From the NCBI GenBank assembly GCA_002839245.1, contig PGXR01000061.1, forward strand, positions 1 to 13,479: a stretch of 13,479 bases of DNA, given 5' to 3'. This document shows, in pieces, positions 1 to 6,297 of this stretch; position 1 is the stretch's first letter; each line of letters opens with the position of its first letter. Position numbers and translations under genes: made by a program. The DNA comes from Spirochaetae bacterium HGW-Spirochaetae-7 (GTDB lineage Bacteria > Spirochaetota > Spirochaetia > Treponematales > UBA12059). The notes beneath the pieces were generated by a model that saw nothing but the letters and a program-made list of their open reading frames with translations, was not told the origin of the DNA and did no database searches.

Positions 1-627
1 TGCGGCCATGATGCGAGCCTGGTTGTACAGGAAGCCGTCGGCGGTGAAGCCAACCTCGACGATACTACCCCGTCGCTCCACGGTGGCCGAGAGAAGTTTC
101 CGCACGAAGGCGCGGGAATCTTCCTTGGCGTTGGACAAGGCGGAAAAGTCGCGCTCGCCCGGCAGGGTGGCAGCCGCGGCTGCCATGGCGGCTTCGTCGA
201 GCCTTTCCCCGACATGGAGCGACCAGCGGCGTTCGAAAGGGTCGGGCCTGGGTCCGTCGTGGAAGCGGTAGGCATAGGTCTTGGAAACGGCCCGGTAGCG
301 GGCGTGGAAAGTGGGTACGGCCGGCCGCATGGACAGGCAGGCGATATCCGGCGGAAGGGCCGCGTCGAGCCGGCGCATCATCTCGGCGGGGGCAAGCTCC
401 GACGAGGTCCAGAAATTTGCCGCCTGCCCGTCGGCATGGACGCCCGCGTCGGTCCTGCCCGAGCCGACGACGTTGATCCGCTCGCGGAGAACGTTCGACA
501 GCGCCTCCTCGAGGGTCTTCTGGACAGTCCGCGCTCCTCCGCCGAGACGCTGCCAGCCGGAGAAGTCGGTACCGTCGTATGCCACGACCAGAAGCAGGTT
601 CCTCGAGCCTTCTGGCGAGCCAGTCAT
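1..627 (-). CDS. truA: tRNA pseudouridine(38-40) synthase TruA (3' end outside the window)
   Basis: This cytoplasmic enzyme converts uridines 38-40 of the tRNA anticodon arm to pseudouridine. The 209 visible residues start MTGSPEGSRNLLLVVAYDGT and contain the family's catalytic stretch GSGRTDAGVHA, with the nucleophile at Asp60, the same number as in E. coli TruA. Further family landmarks are YDGTDFSGWQ (about 17-26), FHARYRAVSKTYAYR (about 108-122) and the distal FLYNQARIM (about 199-207). Bacterial TruA is usually about 245-270 residues, so roughly 40-60 C-terminal residues lie off the left edge. The start ATG overlaps the asparaginase stop codon (ATGA, 624-627), so truA is probably translated by coupling within a two-gene transcript. 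No frame break is seen. Identity is very secure; the only gap is the missing C-terminus. Confidence 0.96.
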   Translation of the reverse strand, partial: MTGSPEGSRNLLLVVAYDGTDFSGWQRLGGGARTVQKTLEEALSNVLRERINVVGSGRTDAGVHADGQAANFWTSSELAPAEMMRRLDAALPPDIACLSMRPAVPTFHARYRAVSKTYAYRFHDGPRPDPFERRWSLHVGERLDEAAMAAAAATLPGERDFSALSNAKEDSRAFVRKLLSATVERRGSIVEVGFTADGFLYNQARIMAA

Positions 628-1655
628 ACCGGGCCGCGCATGATGGCAGTAAGACGCGAACGAAAGCCCATGTCGATCTCGCCGCAATAATTTTCAAGCA
701 TCATCCGCTGTATCGCCTCCGGATCGCCGGTATGGCCAAGCACCCACATCAGCTTGGTGACGACGGCTTCCGGGGTCATGTCGAAGGTAGAGACCGCGCC
801 TGCCCTGCCCGCAGCGATGCCGACGTCGTATATCCCGATGTCGCAACCATCGTACAGGCACTGGGTGGTGATGCAGACCGTGACGCCGGAATCGACTGCA
901 CGGCGGATCGCCTTCAGGAGGTCCTGCCTCGAATTGGGCACGCCGCCCGCACCGAAGCCCTCTATCACGATCCCCCGGTAGCCTTTCTCGCGGAGGTAGT
1001 CGACTATGCCCGCGTCGACGCCGGGAACGAGCTTGAGCAGGAACACCCTGTCGTCCATTGCAACTTCGAGGCGCTTCGGGCCGGCCGCCGGCCTGGGGGG
1101 GTCCCTGAAACTCACGGTGGCGCCTTCGACCCGTCCCGCTTCGGCCTGGTTGACGCTGGAGAAGGCGTCGAGCCGGGCACTGTGCACCTTCACGGCGCGG
1201 CATCCCTTGATGACCTTCCCGCTGAAGACGACGAAGACCCCCGGCCTCCCGGACGCGGCGACGGAAAAGGCGTCGACGATGTTGCGCCTTCCGTCGCTCC
1301 CCGGTTCGACCAGCGGCACCTGCGAACCGGTCAGGACGACCGGCTTGTCAACGTTGACCAGCATGAACGACAGCATCGACGCCGTGAAGGCCATGGTGTC
1401 GGTCCCGTGGGAGACCACGATGCCGTCGTACAGGTCGAGATCGTCCATTATGCTGGTCGCGATGAACTTCCAGTCATCCGGGCCCATGTTCGTGCTGTCC
1501 AGGTTCAGTATGGAGCGGCACTCGACCGCGCAGATGCCCGCCAATTCGGGCACCAGGTCGACAAGCTCATCCGCCCGCAGGGCGGGTACGAGGCCATCGT
1601 CGCCAAGTACCGCGGCGATCGTTCCTCCCGTGGAGAGCAATAGTACCTTTTTCAT
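624..1655 (-). CDS. ansA: L-asparaginase, cytoplasmic type I (AnsA-like)
   Basis: The enzyme hydrolyses L-asparagine to aspartate and ammonia. The 343-residue protein starts MKKVLLLSTGGTIAA. The first catalytic threonine is Thr12 in TGGTIA, and the second catalytic pair is Thr85-Asp86 in VVSHGTDTMAF. DSTNMGPDDW (about 53-62) matches the substrate-binding loop, and DKPVVLTGSQVPL is typical of type I enzymes. No signal peptide is present and the length is close to E. coli AnsA, so it should be cytoplasmic and not the exported high-affinity type. The extra N-terminal domain of archaeal GatD is absent. The ATG at 1655 is chosen because the family fold begins right there; an in-frame GTG at 1703 would add 16 unconserved residues. 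The stop overlaps the truA start by four bases. The gene is divergent from the ABC importer. Confidence 0.92.
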   Translation of the reverse strand: MKKVLLLSTGGTIAAVLGDDGLVPALRADELVDLVPELAGICAVECRSILNLDSTNMGPDDWKFIATSIMDDLDLYDGIVVSHGTDTMAFTASMLSFMLVNVDKPVVLTGSQVPLVEPGSDGRRNIVDAFSVAASGRPGVFVVFSGKVIKGCRAVKVHSARLDAFSSVNQAEAGRVEGATVSFRDPPRPAAGPKRLEVAMDDRVFLLKLVPGVDAGIVDYLREKGYRGIVIEGFGAGGVPNSRQDLLKAIRRAVDSGVTVCITTQCLYDGCDIGIYDVGIAAGRAGAVSTFDMTPEAVVTKLMWVLGHTGDPEAIQRMMLENYCGEIDMGFRSRLTAIMRGPV

Positions 1656-1699
1656 GTCACCGACCCAAAACCGTTCGCCGCATAATCCACCTTGAACAT
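1652..1699 (-). CDS. possible 15-codon leader ORF before the asparaginase gene
   Basis: An ATG at 1699 lies 7 nt after a strong GGAGG (1711-1707) and opens the ORF MFKVDYAANGFGSVT. It ends at a TGA whose first two bases are shared with the asparaginase ATG (ATGA, 1655-1652). The asparaginase ATG itself has only a weak GGTCGGTG upstream. The visible arrangement is therefore a strong ribosome site driving a tiny ORF whose termination delivers ribosomes to the enzyme start. The alternative reading is that the same GGAGG serves the in-frame GTG at 1703, only 3 nt away, which is too close for good initiation. The peptide has no run of regulatory codons and only one Asn. It is unrecognised and may be a coupling device, not a functional peptide. 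Confidence 0.4.
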   Translation of the reverse strand: MFKVDYAANGFGSVT

Positions 1700-1706
1700 G
1701 CACGTT

Positions 1707-1711
1707 CCTCC
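1707..1711 (-). promoter_or_regulatory. strong ribosome binding site in the asparaginase leader
   Basis: GGAGG on the minus strand is 7 nt from the ATG at 1699 (leader ORF), 3 nt from the in-frame GTG at 1703, and about 50 nt from the asparaginase ATG at 1655. Spacing favours the leader ORF. The placement decides between a coupled leader peptide and an N-terminally extended asparaginase. Confidence 0.6.
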
Positions 1712-1766
1712 AAGGCCGCCCGGAAGGCCCGAAAAATCGGAAAAAAAATCGCCAAATGAAACACTA

Positions 1767-1814
1767 TTGCATTTGCGTGAATCGGCACATAGCAGTTAAA
1801 CTATCCGATATATT
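1767..1814 (+). promoter_or_regulatory. candidate promoter region for the ABC importer operon
   Basis: This is the only AT-rich stretch of the divergent intergenic region (1656-1849). Possible -35 elements are TTGCAT (1767-1772) and TTGCGT (1773-1778). TAAACT (1797-1802) is 18 bp after TTGCGT and matches four of six -10 positions. TATATT (1809-1814) matches five of six but lacks a good -35 at the right distance. A run of eight A (around 1741-1748) sits just upstream. No convincing promoter for the divergent asparaginase gene could be picked out on the other strand. Confidence 0.35.
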
Positions 1815-1830
1815 CGCGTGGACGGATAGT
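1800..1830. promoter_or_regulatory. perfect 8+8 inverted repeat, operator candidate of the ABC importer
   Basis: ACTATCCG (1800-1807) and CGGATAGT (1823-1830) are exact reverse complements with 15 bp between them, 20 bp before the binding-protein ATG. The centre-to-centre distance of 23 bp is about two helical turns, as expected for a dimeric or paired-dimer DNA-binding protein. The best -10-like hexamer, TATATT, lies inside the spacer, so a bound protein would block transcription. In RNA it could also form an 8-bp stem with a 15-nt loop. The bound factor is unknown; the TetR-family gene 4.5 kb downstream is only one possibility. Confidence 0.5.
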
Positions 1831-1840
1831 CCCCGCACCC

Positions 1841-1845
1841 GGAGG
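1841..1845 (+). promoter_or_regulatory. ribosome binding site of the solute-binding protein gene
   Basis: GGAGG is followed by AAAC and then the ATG at 1850. This is the clearest ribosome site in the importer operon and fixes the start of the binding protein, which directly opens a signal peptide. Confidence 0.75.
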
Positions 1846-1849
1846 AAAC

Positions 1850-2854
1850 ATGAAGCGTTCAGTACTCGTGATAGCGCTCGTGGCGCTCGCAGCGTCATTC
1901 GCGGTCGCCCAGGGGACCGTGAGCGCCTACACCACCCTCGAGGAGCCGCTGGCAAAGGCGCTCTTCGACGAATTCACCGCGCAGACCGGCATCGCGGTCA
2001 GCTTCGTCCGCCTGTCGGGCGGCGAGGTCGTCGCCAGGCTCGAGGCCGAGAAGGCCAATCCCCAGGCATCGATCTGGGTCGGCGGCGTTGGCCTCGACCA
2101 CATCACCGCCAAGGGCAAGGGCCTGACCGCCCCCTACAAGTCAAGGGTCGCGGGCAAGACGCCGACGGAATACAAGGACAAGGAAGGCTACTGGATCGGC
2201 ATGTACGTCGGCCCCCTGACCTTCGTCACCAACACCAAGCGCGCCGCCGAACTCGGGATCACCCCGCCGACCAGCTGGGCCGATCTTCTGAAGCCCGAAT
2301 ACAAGGGACTGATCCGCGCCCCGAACCCGAACACCTCGGGTACCGCCTACAACATGATCATCACGCTCCGCTACCTCTACAAGGGCGACGAAGACAAGGT
2401 ATTCGACTACCTCAAGAAGCTCGACGCCAACATCGACCAGTACACCAAGTCTGGCTCGGCGCCCGGGAAGAGCGTCGCGATAGGCGAGATCCCCGTAGCG
2501 ATAGGCTACGCCCATGACCAGGTCAAGCTCAAGGTCGAAGGCGCGCCTGTCGTGATCAACGCCCCGAAGGAAGGCACCGGCTACGAACTGGCGTCGATGT
2601 CGCTGGTCGCCGGCGGCAAGGACGCCGTCAACGCCAAGAAGCTCTACGACTGGATCCTCTCGAATCCGGCTGCCCAGGAAAAATTCGTCAAGTACTACGT
2701 GGTGCTCGTCGCCAACGGCGCCGCCAAGCACCCCGACGCCCTTTCCATCAAGGAAATCAAGACCGTCAAGCAGGATTTCACCTGGGACGGCGACGCTGAA
2801 AACCGGGCCAGGCTGCTCAAGCGCTGGACCGACGAGATAGGTTCGAAGAGATAA
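1850..2854 (+). CDS. ABC importer periplasmic solute-binding protein (Fe3+/sugar-phosphate/phosphonate family, AfuA-like)
   Basis: This 334-residue protein captures a ligand in the periplasm and delivers it to the permease encoded next. Residues 1-20 form a Sec signal peptide (KR, hydrophobic core, cleavage after AVA20). No lipobox Cys is present, so it is soluble and periplasmic. The mature part has family-1 binding-protein landmarks: SIWVGG (74-79), the TSWADLLKPEYKG block (141-153), NPNTSGTAY (159-167), which usually cradles a phosphate or oxyanion, and a C-terminal NAKKLYDWILS helix (261-271). The adjacent tyrosines that bind Fe3+ in FbpA are not present where expected. Instead there is His222-Asp223 and, 23 residues on, Glu246. 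From memory this resembles the sugar-contacting His-Asp and Glu of the hexose-phosphate binder AfuA. Phosphonate or another organophosphate is the main alternative. Family is secure; ligand is inferred. Confidence 0.9.
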   Translation: MKRSVLVIALVALAASFAVAQGTVSAYTTLEEPLAKALFDEFTAQTGIAVSFVRLSGGEVVARLEAEKANPQASIWVGGVGLDHITAKGKGLTAPYKSRVAGKTPTEYKDKEGYWIGMYVGPLTFVTNTKRAAELGITPPTSWADLLKPEYKGLIRAPNPNTSGTAYNMIITLRYLYKGDEDKVFDYLKKLDANIDQYTKSGSAPGKSVAIGEIPVAIGYAHDQVKLKVEGAPVVINAPKEGTGYELASMSLVAGGKDAVNAKKLYDWILSNPAAQEKFVKYYVVLVANGAAKHPDALSIKEIKTVKQDFTWDGDAENRARLLKRWTDEIGSKR

Positions 2855-2866
2855 TCCTGTAATCCC

Positions 2867-2892
2867 GGGGCCGGTCCCATCCGACCGGCCCC
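2867..2892 (+). terminator. 10-bp perfect hairpin between the binding-protein and permease genes
   Basis: GGGGCCGGTC (2867-2876), a 6-nt loop CCATCC, and GACCGGCCCC (2883-2892) form a perfect stem 12 nt after the binding-protein stop. No T-run follows. The following permease gene is clearly part of the same importer, so the hairpin more likely trims transcription or protects the 3' end of the binding-protein mRNA than stops the operon. This would give the excess of binding protein over membrane subunits that is common in importers. Confidence 0.7.
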
Positions 2893-2918
2893 ATTCCGAA
2901 AAACGACCGGAGCAACTC

Positions 2919-5120
2919 GTGTTCACCAAGGACAAGCTCATAAAGTTCTTTCTGGCGCTCGCTGTCTTCGCCGCAGTCGACGGCTGGATTTTCACGACCA
3001 TGCAGTCGTCGGTCCGCGCCAGCGCGGCAACAGTCCGCAAGAACGCCCTCGTACTCCTCGCGAAAAGCGCCCCGAGCGATCCGGGCCTCCTCGAAGACTG
3101 GCTTTCGACAGTCGGTACGTCGCTTCCCGGGGGTGCCGCTGTCTACCTGACCCCATCCATCGACGATCCCGAAGTCTACGTGCCCCTGGCCAGCAATGAA
3201 ACCGTTCTCAAACTATGGCTAGACGTGGCGGCGACGGAGGATGCGAAGAAAGGCCTGGAATCGGCCTATTATTTCGAGGATTACGCTTCGGCCATCAAGG
3301 CCCAACTCAATGGCACGCCGGTGCGCCTCTTCTACGCGCCCATCACCGACGATGCGCAGGCCGAACTCCTGGGCATAGCGGTGTTCATGGCTCCCGAGAC
3401 GGCGGACGCGAACGTGGAACGCCTGCTCCTGGGCTTCGCGCTGGGCGCCTTCGTGCTTTTCGCCTCCCTTTCGGGAGTATCGCGCTTCGTGAGGGATCCT
3501 GTCGTCGGCTTTTCGGTGCTCGTGCTCTCCGCCCTCGCGATCGTGTTCATAATCTTCCCGCTCGCCGAGGCGTTCAGGCTGTCCTTCCTGTTCGAAGGCA
3601 AGCCGTCGCTCACCGTATGGGCCGAATCCCTGTCGGGAGCACACCTCCAGGCGCTCTGGGGTTCGATACGACTGGGAATCTGGACCGCATCCACCTCGAC
3701 GATCGTCGGCTTCCTTTTCGCCTTCGTGATATACCGGACGAGCGCCCGCAGCAAGAAATTCCTGTCGGCTATTGCCCAGCTGCCGGTCATATCGCCCCCG
3801 TTCTCCCTTACCTTGTCCATAATCCTCCTGGCGGGCAACAACGGCCTCATCACGAGGCAGCTCCTGGGAATGCAGAATTTCTCGATATACGGCCTGGGAG
3901 GCCTCGTCTTCGTCCAGACCATCGGCATGTTCCCGATAGCCTTCCTGACGCTCGCCGGCGTGCTCCAGGGCCTGGACGCGACGCTCGAGGAAGCGGCGCT
4001 CGACCTGAACGCCGGCCGCTGGCAGGTTTTCAGGACGGTTACCCTGCCGCTTGCCGTGCCCGGACTCCTGTCGGCCTGGCTCCTCGTATTCACCAACTCC
4101 CTGGCGGACTTCGCCAATCCGCTGCTCCTGGCCGGCAATTACCGCGTCCTGTCGGTGGAGGCCTACATCCAGGTCACCGGGCGCAACGACCTGGGCGGAG
4201 GCGCGGCGCTATCGCTCCTCCTCCTGCTCCCGACGCTGACGGCGTTCTTCATCCAGAGGAACTGGGTCTCCAAGCGGTCGTTCATCACGGTGACCGGCAA
4301 GCCCAACCTCAAGCTGGTCGAGCTGGCCGCTCCGGCCGTCCGCATGACGCTGACAGCCGCCGTCTGGTTCATCGTCGCCTTCGTCCTGTCGCTGTACGGC
4401 ACGATACTCGCCGGCTGCTTCGTAAAGAACTGGGGAATAGACTACAGCTTCACGCTGTCCAACATAGGAGAGGCGCTGTCGCGGGGCAAGGAGGCGATAC
4501 GCTCGACGCTTTCGCTCGCGGCGATGGCCACCCCCGTGGCAGGCCTCATCGCGATGGCCTCGGCTATGATATTCGTGCGCAAGACCTTCGCGGGCAAGCG
4601 CGTACTGGAAGCCGTGATGATGATGCCGTTCGCGGTGCCGGGCACGCTGCTCGGCATAGCCTACATCCTGGCTTTCAACAAGGCGCCGTTCCTGCTGGTC
4701 GGCACCGGCGCCATCATCGTCATCAGCTACATCGTGCGCGAGCTGCCGGTCGGCATAGAGGGCGGCGTGGCGTCGCTCAGGCAGATCGACCCGTCGATCG
4801 AGGAAGCCGCCCGCGACCTGGGCGCGGACGAGGGACTGGTCTTCAGGACCATCGTGCTGCCGCTCGTAAGGCCCGCCTTCATCTCCAGCATGTCGTACAC
4901 CTTCGTCCGCTCGATGACGGCGGTCAGCGCGGTCATCTTCCTGATATCGGCGCGCTGGTACCACATGACGGTCCTCATTTACAACTTCTCGGAAAACCTC
5001 AGGTTCGGGCTGGCGAGCGTGCTCGCGACCACCCTGATAATCATCGTGATGGCGGCCTTCGGCATCATGAGGCTACTCGTGCGCGACACGGGAGCCTTCG
5101 ACAAGACGATCTCTCGATAG
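2919..5120 (+). CDS. fused two-domain ABC importer permease with N-terminal extracytoplasmic domain (AfuB/FbpB-like)
   Basis: This 733-residue inner-membrane protein forms the whole translocation channel by fusing two permease halves. The GTG start follows GGAG (2909-2912) by 6 nt. Residues about 8-28 are a first membrane span, 29-165 are mostly hydrophilic and predicted outside, and 167-187 are a second span. The permease core begins near 195. The two EAA loops that dock onto the ATPase are clear: LEEAALDLNAGRWQVFRTV (356-374) and IEEAARDLGADEGLVFRTI (627-645). Several long hydrophobic segments flank each. The core of about 540 residues is the usual FbpB/AfuB size. The additional N-terminal piece includes RLFYAPI...ELLGIAVFMAP (about 136-159), reminiscent of a Cache/PAS-like sensor fold. 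Its role is unknown. Confidence 0.92.
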   Translation: MFTKDKLIKFFLALAVFAAVDGWIFTTMQSSVRASAATVRKNALVLLAKSAPSDPGLLEDWLSTVGTSLPGGAAVYLTPSIDDPEVYVPLASNETVLKLWLDVAATEDAKKGLESAYYFEDYASAIKAQLNGTPVRLFYAPITDDAQAELLGIAVFMAPETADANVERLLLGFALGAFVLFASLSGVSRFVRDPVVGFSVLVLSALAIVFIIFPLAEAFRLSFLFEGKPSLTVWAESLSGAHLQALWGSIRLGIWTASTSTIVGFLFAFVIYRTSARSKKFLSAIAQLPVISPPFSLTLSIILLAGNNGLITRQLLGMQNFSIYGLGGLVFVQTIGMFPIAFLTLAGVLQGLDATLEEAALDLNAGRWQVFRTVTLPLAVPGLLSAWLLVFTNSLADFANPLLLAGNYRVLSVEAYIQVTGRNDLGGGAALSLLLLLPTLTAFFIQRNWVSKRSFITVTGKPNLKLVELAAPAVRMTLTAAVWFIVAFVLSLYGTILAGCFVKNWGIDYSFTLSNIGEALSRGKEAIRSTLSLAAMATPVAGLIAMASAMIFVRKTFAGKRVLEAVMMMPFAVPGTLLGIAYILAFNKAPFLLVGTGAIIVISYIVRELPVGIEGGVASLRQIDPSIEEAARDLGADEGLVFRTIVLPLVRPAFISSMSYTFVRSMTAVSAVIFLISARWYHMTVLIYNFSENLRFGLASVLATTLIIIVMAAFGIMRLLVRDTGAFDKTISR

Positions 5121-5132
5121 ACGGAGCGTAGC

Positions 5133-6233
5133 ATGGCAAAGGAACCGGTGGCGGTCACCATCGACCGCGTGACGAGGATATACAAGAACGTGAAAGGCCG
5201 CGCCGACGTGGTGGCGGTCGATGACGCGAGCTTCGTCGTCAAGCCCGGTGAACTCGTCACCCTGCTGGGGCCTTCCGGCTGCGGCAAGACGACCACGCTC
5301 AGGATGATCGCGGGCTTCGACCTGCCCACCAAGGGCACCATCCGCATCGGGGGCGAGGACGTCAGTTCCCTGCCGCCGAACAAGCGCGACACCGCGACCG
5401 TGTTCCAGAGCTACGGCCTGTTCCCTCACATGAACGTCGCCGAGAACGTCGGCTACGGCCTGCGCATCAGGAAGGTGGCCAGGGCGGAGATAGACGAACG
5501 GGTCAAGCGCGCCCTGGCTCTCACCGGCCTTGCCGACTACGCCGAGCGCTCGCCCGGCAGGCTGTCGGGAGGACAGCAACAGCGCGTCGCGCTGTCGAGG
5601 AGCCTCGTCGTCGAGCCGGGCGTCCTCCTCCTCGACGAGCCCTTGTCCAACCTCGACGCCCTGCTGCGGGAACAGATGCGCGTAGAAATACGCCGCATCC
5701 AGAAATCGCTGGGCATCACCGCGATCTACGTGACGCACGACCGCGTCGAGGCGATGAGCCTTTCCGACCGCGTCATCGTGATGAAGGACGGCAGGATACG
5801 CCAGATAGGCTCGCCAAGCGGCATCTACGAACGCCCCGATACCGTGTTCGTCGCCGGTTTCGTGGGCAAGGTCGCCTTCTTCCCGGTGGAAGTGGCGAGC
5901 ACCGACGGGGAAACGTGCGCCTGCACGCTGCGCGGGAAGACGGTCCAGGCCGGCTCCAGGGCCCCGGACGTAGCCAGGGGCAAGCCGGCGGTACTCATGG
6001 CAAGGCCCGAATCCCTGAGGATCGGCGCGCCTGACGAAGGCGTCGTCGACGGCACTGTCAGGCAGAATGTCTACCTGGGCTCGAGCATCGAGTCTTTCGT
6101 GGAGACCGAGTACGGCGAGCTCCTTGTCCAGATAGACGACCCGGCCGGCAAGCGGATAGCGGCGGAAGGCGACCGAGTCTCGGTATCGTTCAACGAGGCC
6201 CAGGTCCGCGTGCTTCCTGCCAGCGCGGAATAG
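5133..6233 (+). CDS. ABC importer ATP-binding protein (AfuC/FbpC/PotA type)
   Basis: This 366-residue cytoplasmic ATPase powers the importer by docking on the EAA loops of the fused permease. Visible motifs are Walker A GPSGCGKTT (46-54), Q-loop Gln92 in FQSYGLFPHM, signature LSGGQQQRVALSR (144-156), Walker B VLLLDEP (164-170), D-loop SNLD (172-175) and switch His202 in YVTHD. The C-terminal third (about 240-360) is a TOBE/OB regulatory region, with RPESLRIG (291-298) and NVYLGSSIES (312-321) typical of the Fe3+/spermidine/sugar importer ATPases. All catalytic residues are intact. It starts 12 bases after the permease stop with GGAG (5123-5126), so it is in the same operon. The sequence alone does not reveal substrate. 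Confidence 0.95.
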   Translation: MAKEPVAVTIDRVTRIYKNVKGRADVVAVDDASFVVKPGELVTLLGPSGCGKTTTLRMIAGFDLPTKGTIRIGGEDVSSLPPNKRDTATVFQSYGLFPHMNVAENVGYGLRIRKVARAEIDERVKRALALTGLADYAERSPGRLSGGQQQRVALSRSLVVEPGVLLLDEPLSNLDALLREQMRVEIRRIQKSLGITAIYVTHDRVEAMSLSDRVIVMKDGRIRQIGSPSGIYERPDTVFVAGFVGKVAFFPVEVASTDGETCACTLRGKTVQAGSRAPDVARGKPAVLMARPESLRIGAPDEGVVDGTVRQNVYLGSSIESFVETEYGELLVQIDDPAGKRIAAEGDRVSVSFNEAQVRVLPASAE

Positions 6234-6261
6234 GGCGAGCCGGGCAGCCCCTGTTTTCCTT
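6233..6261 (+). terminator. weak terminator candidate after the ABC importer operon
   Basis: GGGC (6233-6236) can pair with GCCC (6247-6250) around a GC-rich loop and is followed by the T-rich CTGTTTTCCTT (6251-6261). The stem is only four pairs, so readthrough into the regulator gene is likely even if it works. Confidence 0.3.
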
Positions 6262-6288
6262 GACAATTCCGCTGATCGGACATTCCAT
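6260..6288 (+). promoter_or_regulatory. candidate sigma-70-type promoter of the TetR regulator
   Basis: A perfect TTGACA (6260-6265) is followed after 17 bp by TTCCAT (6283-6288), a poor -10 with three of six matches. If used, transcription would begin near 6295, only a few bases before the regulator ATG at 6298, giving an almost leaderless mRNA. No Shine-Dalgarno sequence precedes that ATG, which agrees with such a start. Confidence 0.4.
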
Positions 6289-6297
6289 GAAACCATC

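Noticed and set aside
579..1643. 354-codon plus-strand open frame opposite the asparaginase gene
   Set aside because: Antisense shadow. The minus strand encodes complete asparaginase motifs with the catalytic Thr and Thr-Asp residues.
1656..1703. Asparaginase starting at GTG 1703 with 16 additional residues
   Set aside because: The ribosome site is only 3 nt from that GTG, the added residues resemble no asparaginase N-terminus, and the family fold begins at Met 1655. Kept as an alternative, not as the called start.
3311..3325. TGGCACG followed by TGCG within the permease gene, resembling a sigma-54 promoter
   Set aside because: The invariant GC of the -12 element is absent at the required spacing (CG instead), and it lies inside a coding region without a downstream gene start.
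3215..5131. 638-codon plus-strand open frame inside the permease gene
   Set aside because: Arg/Pro/His/Gly-rich translation in another frame of a clearly functional permease. No ribosome site and no domain.
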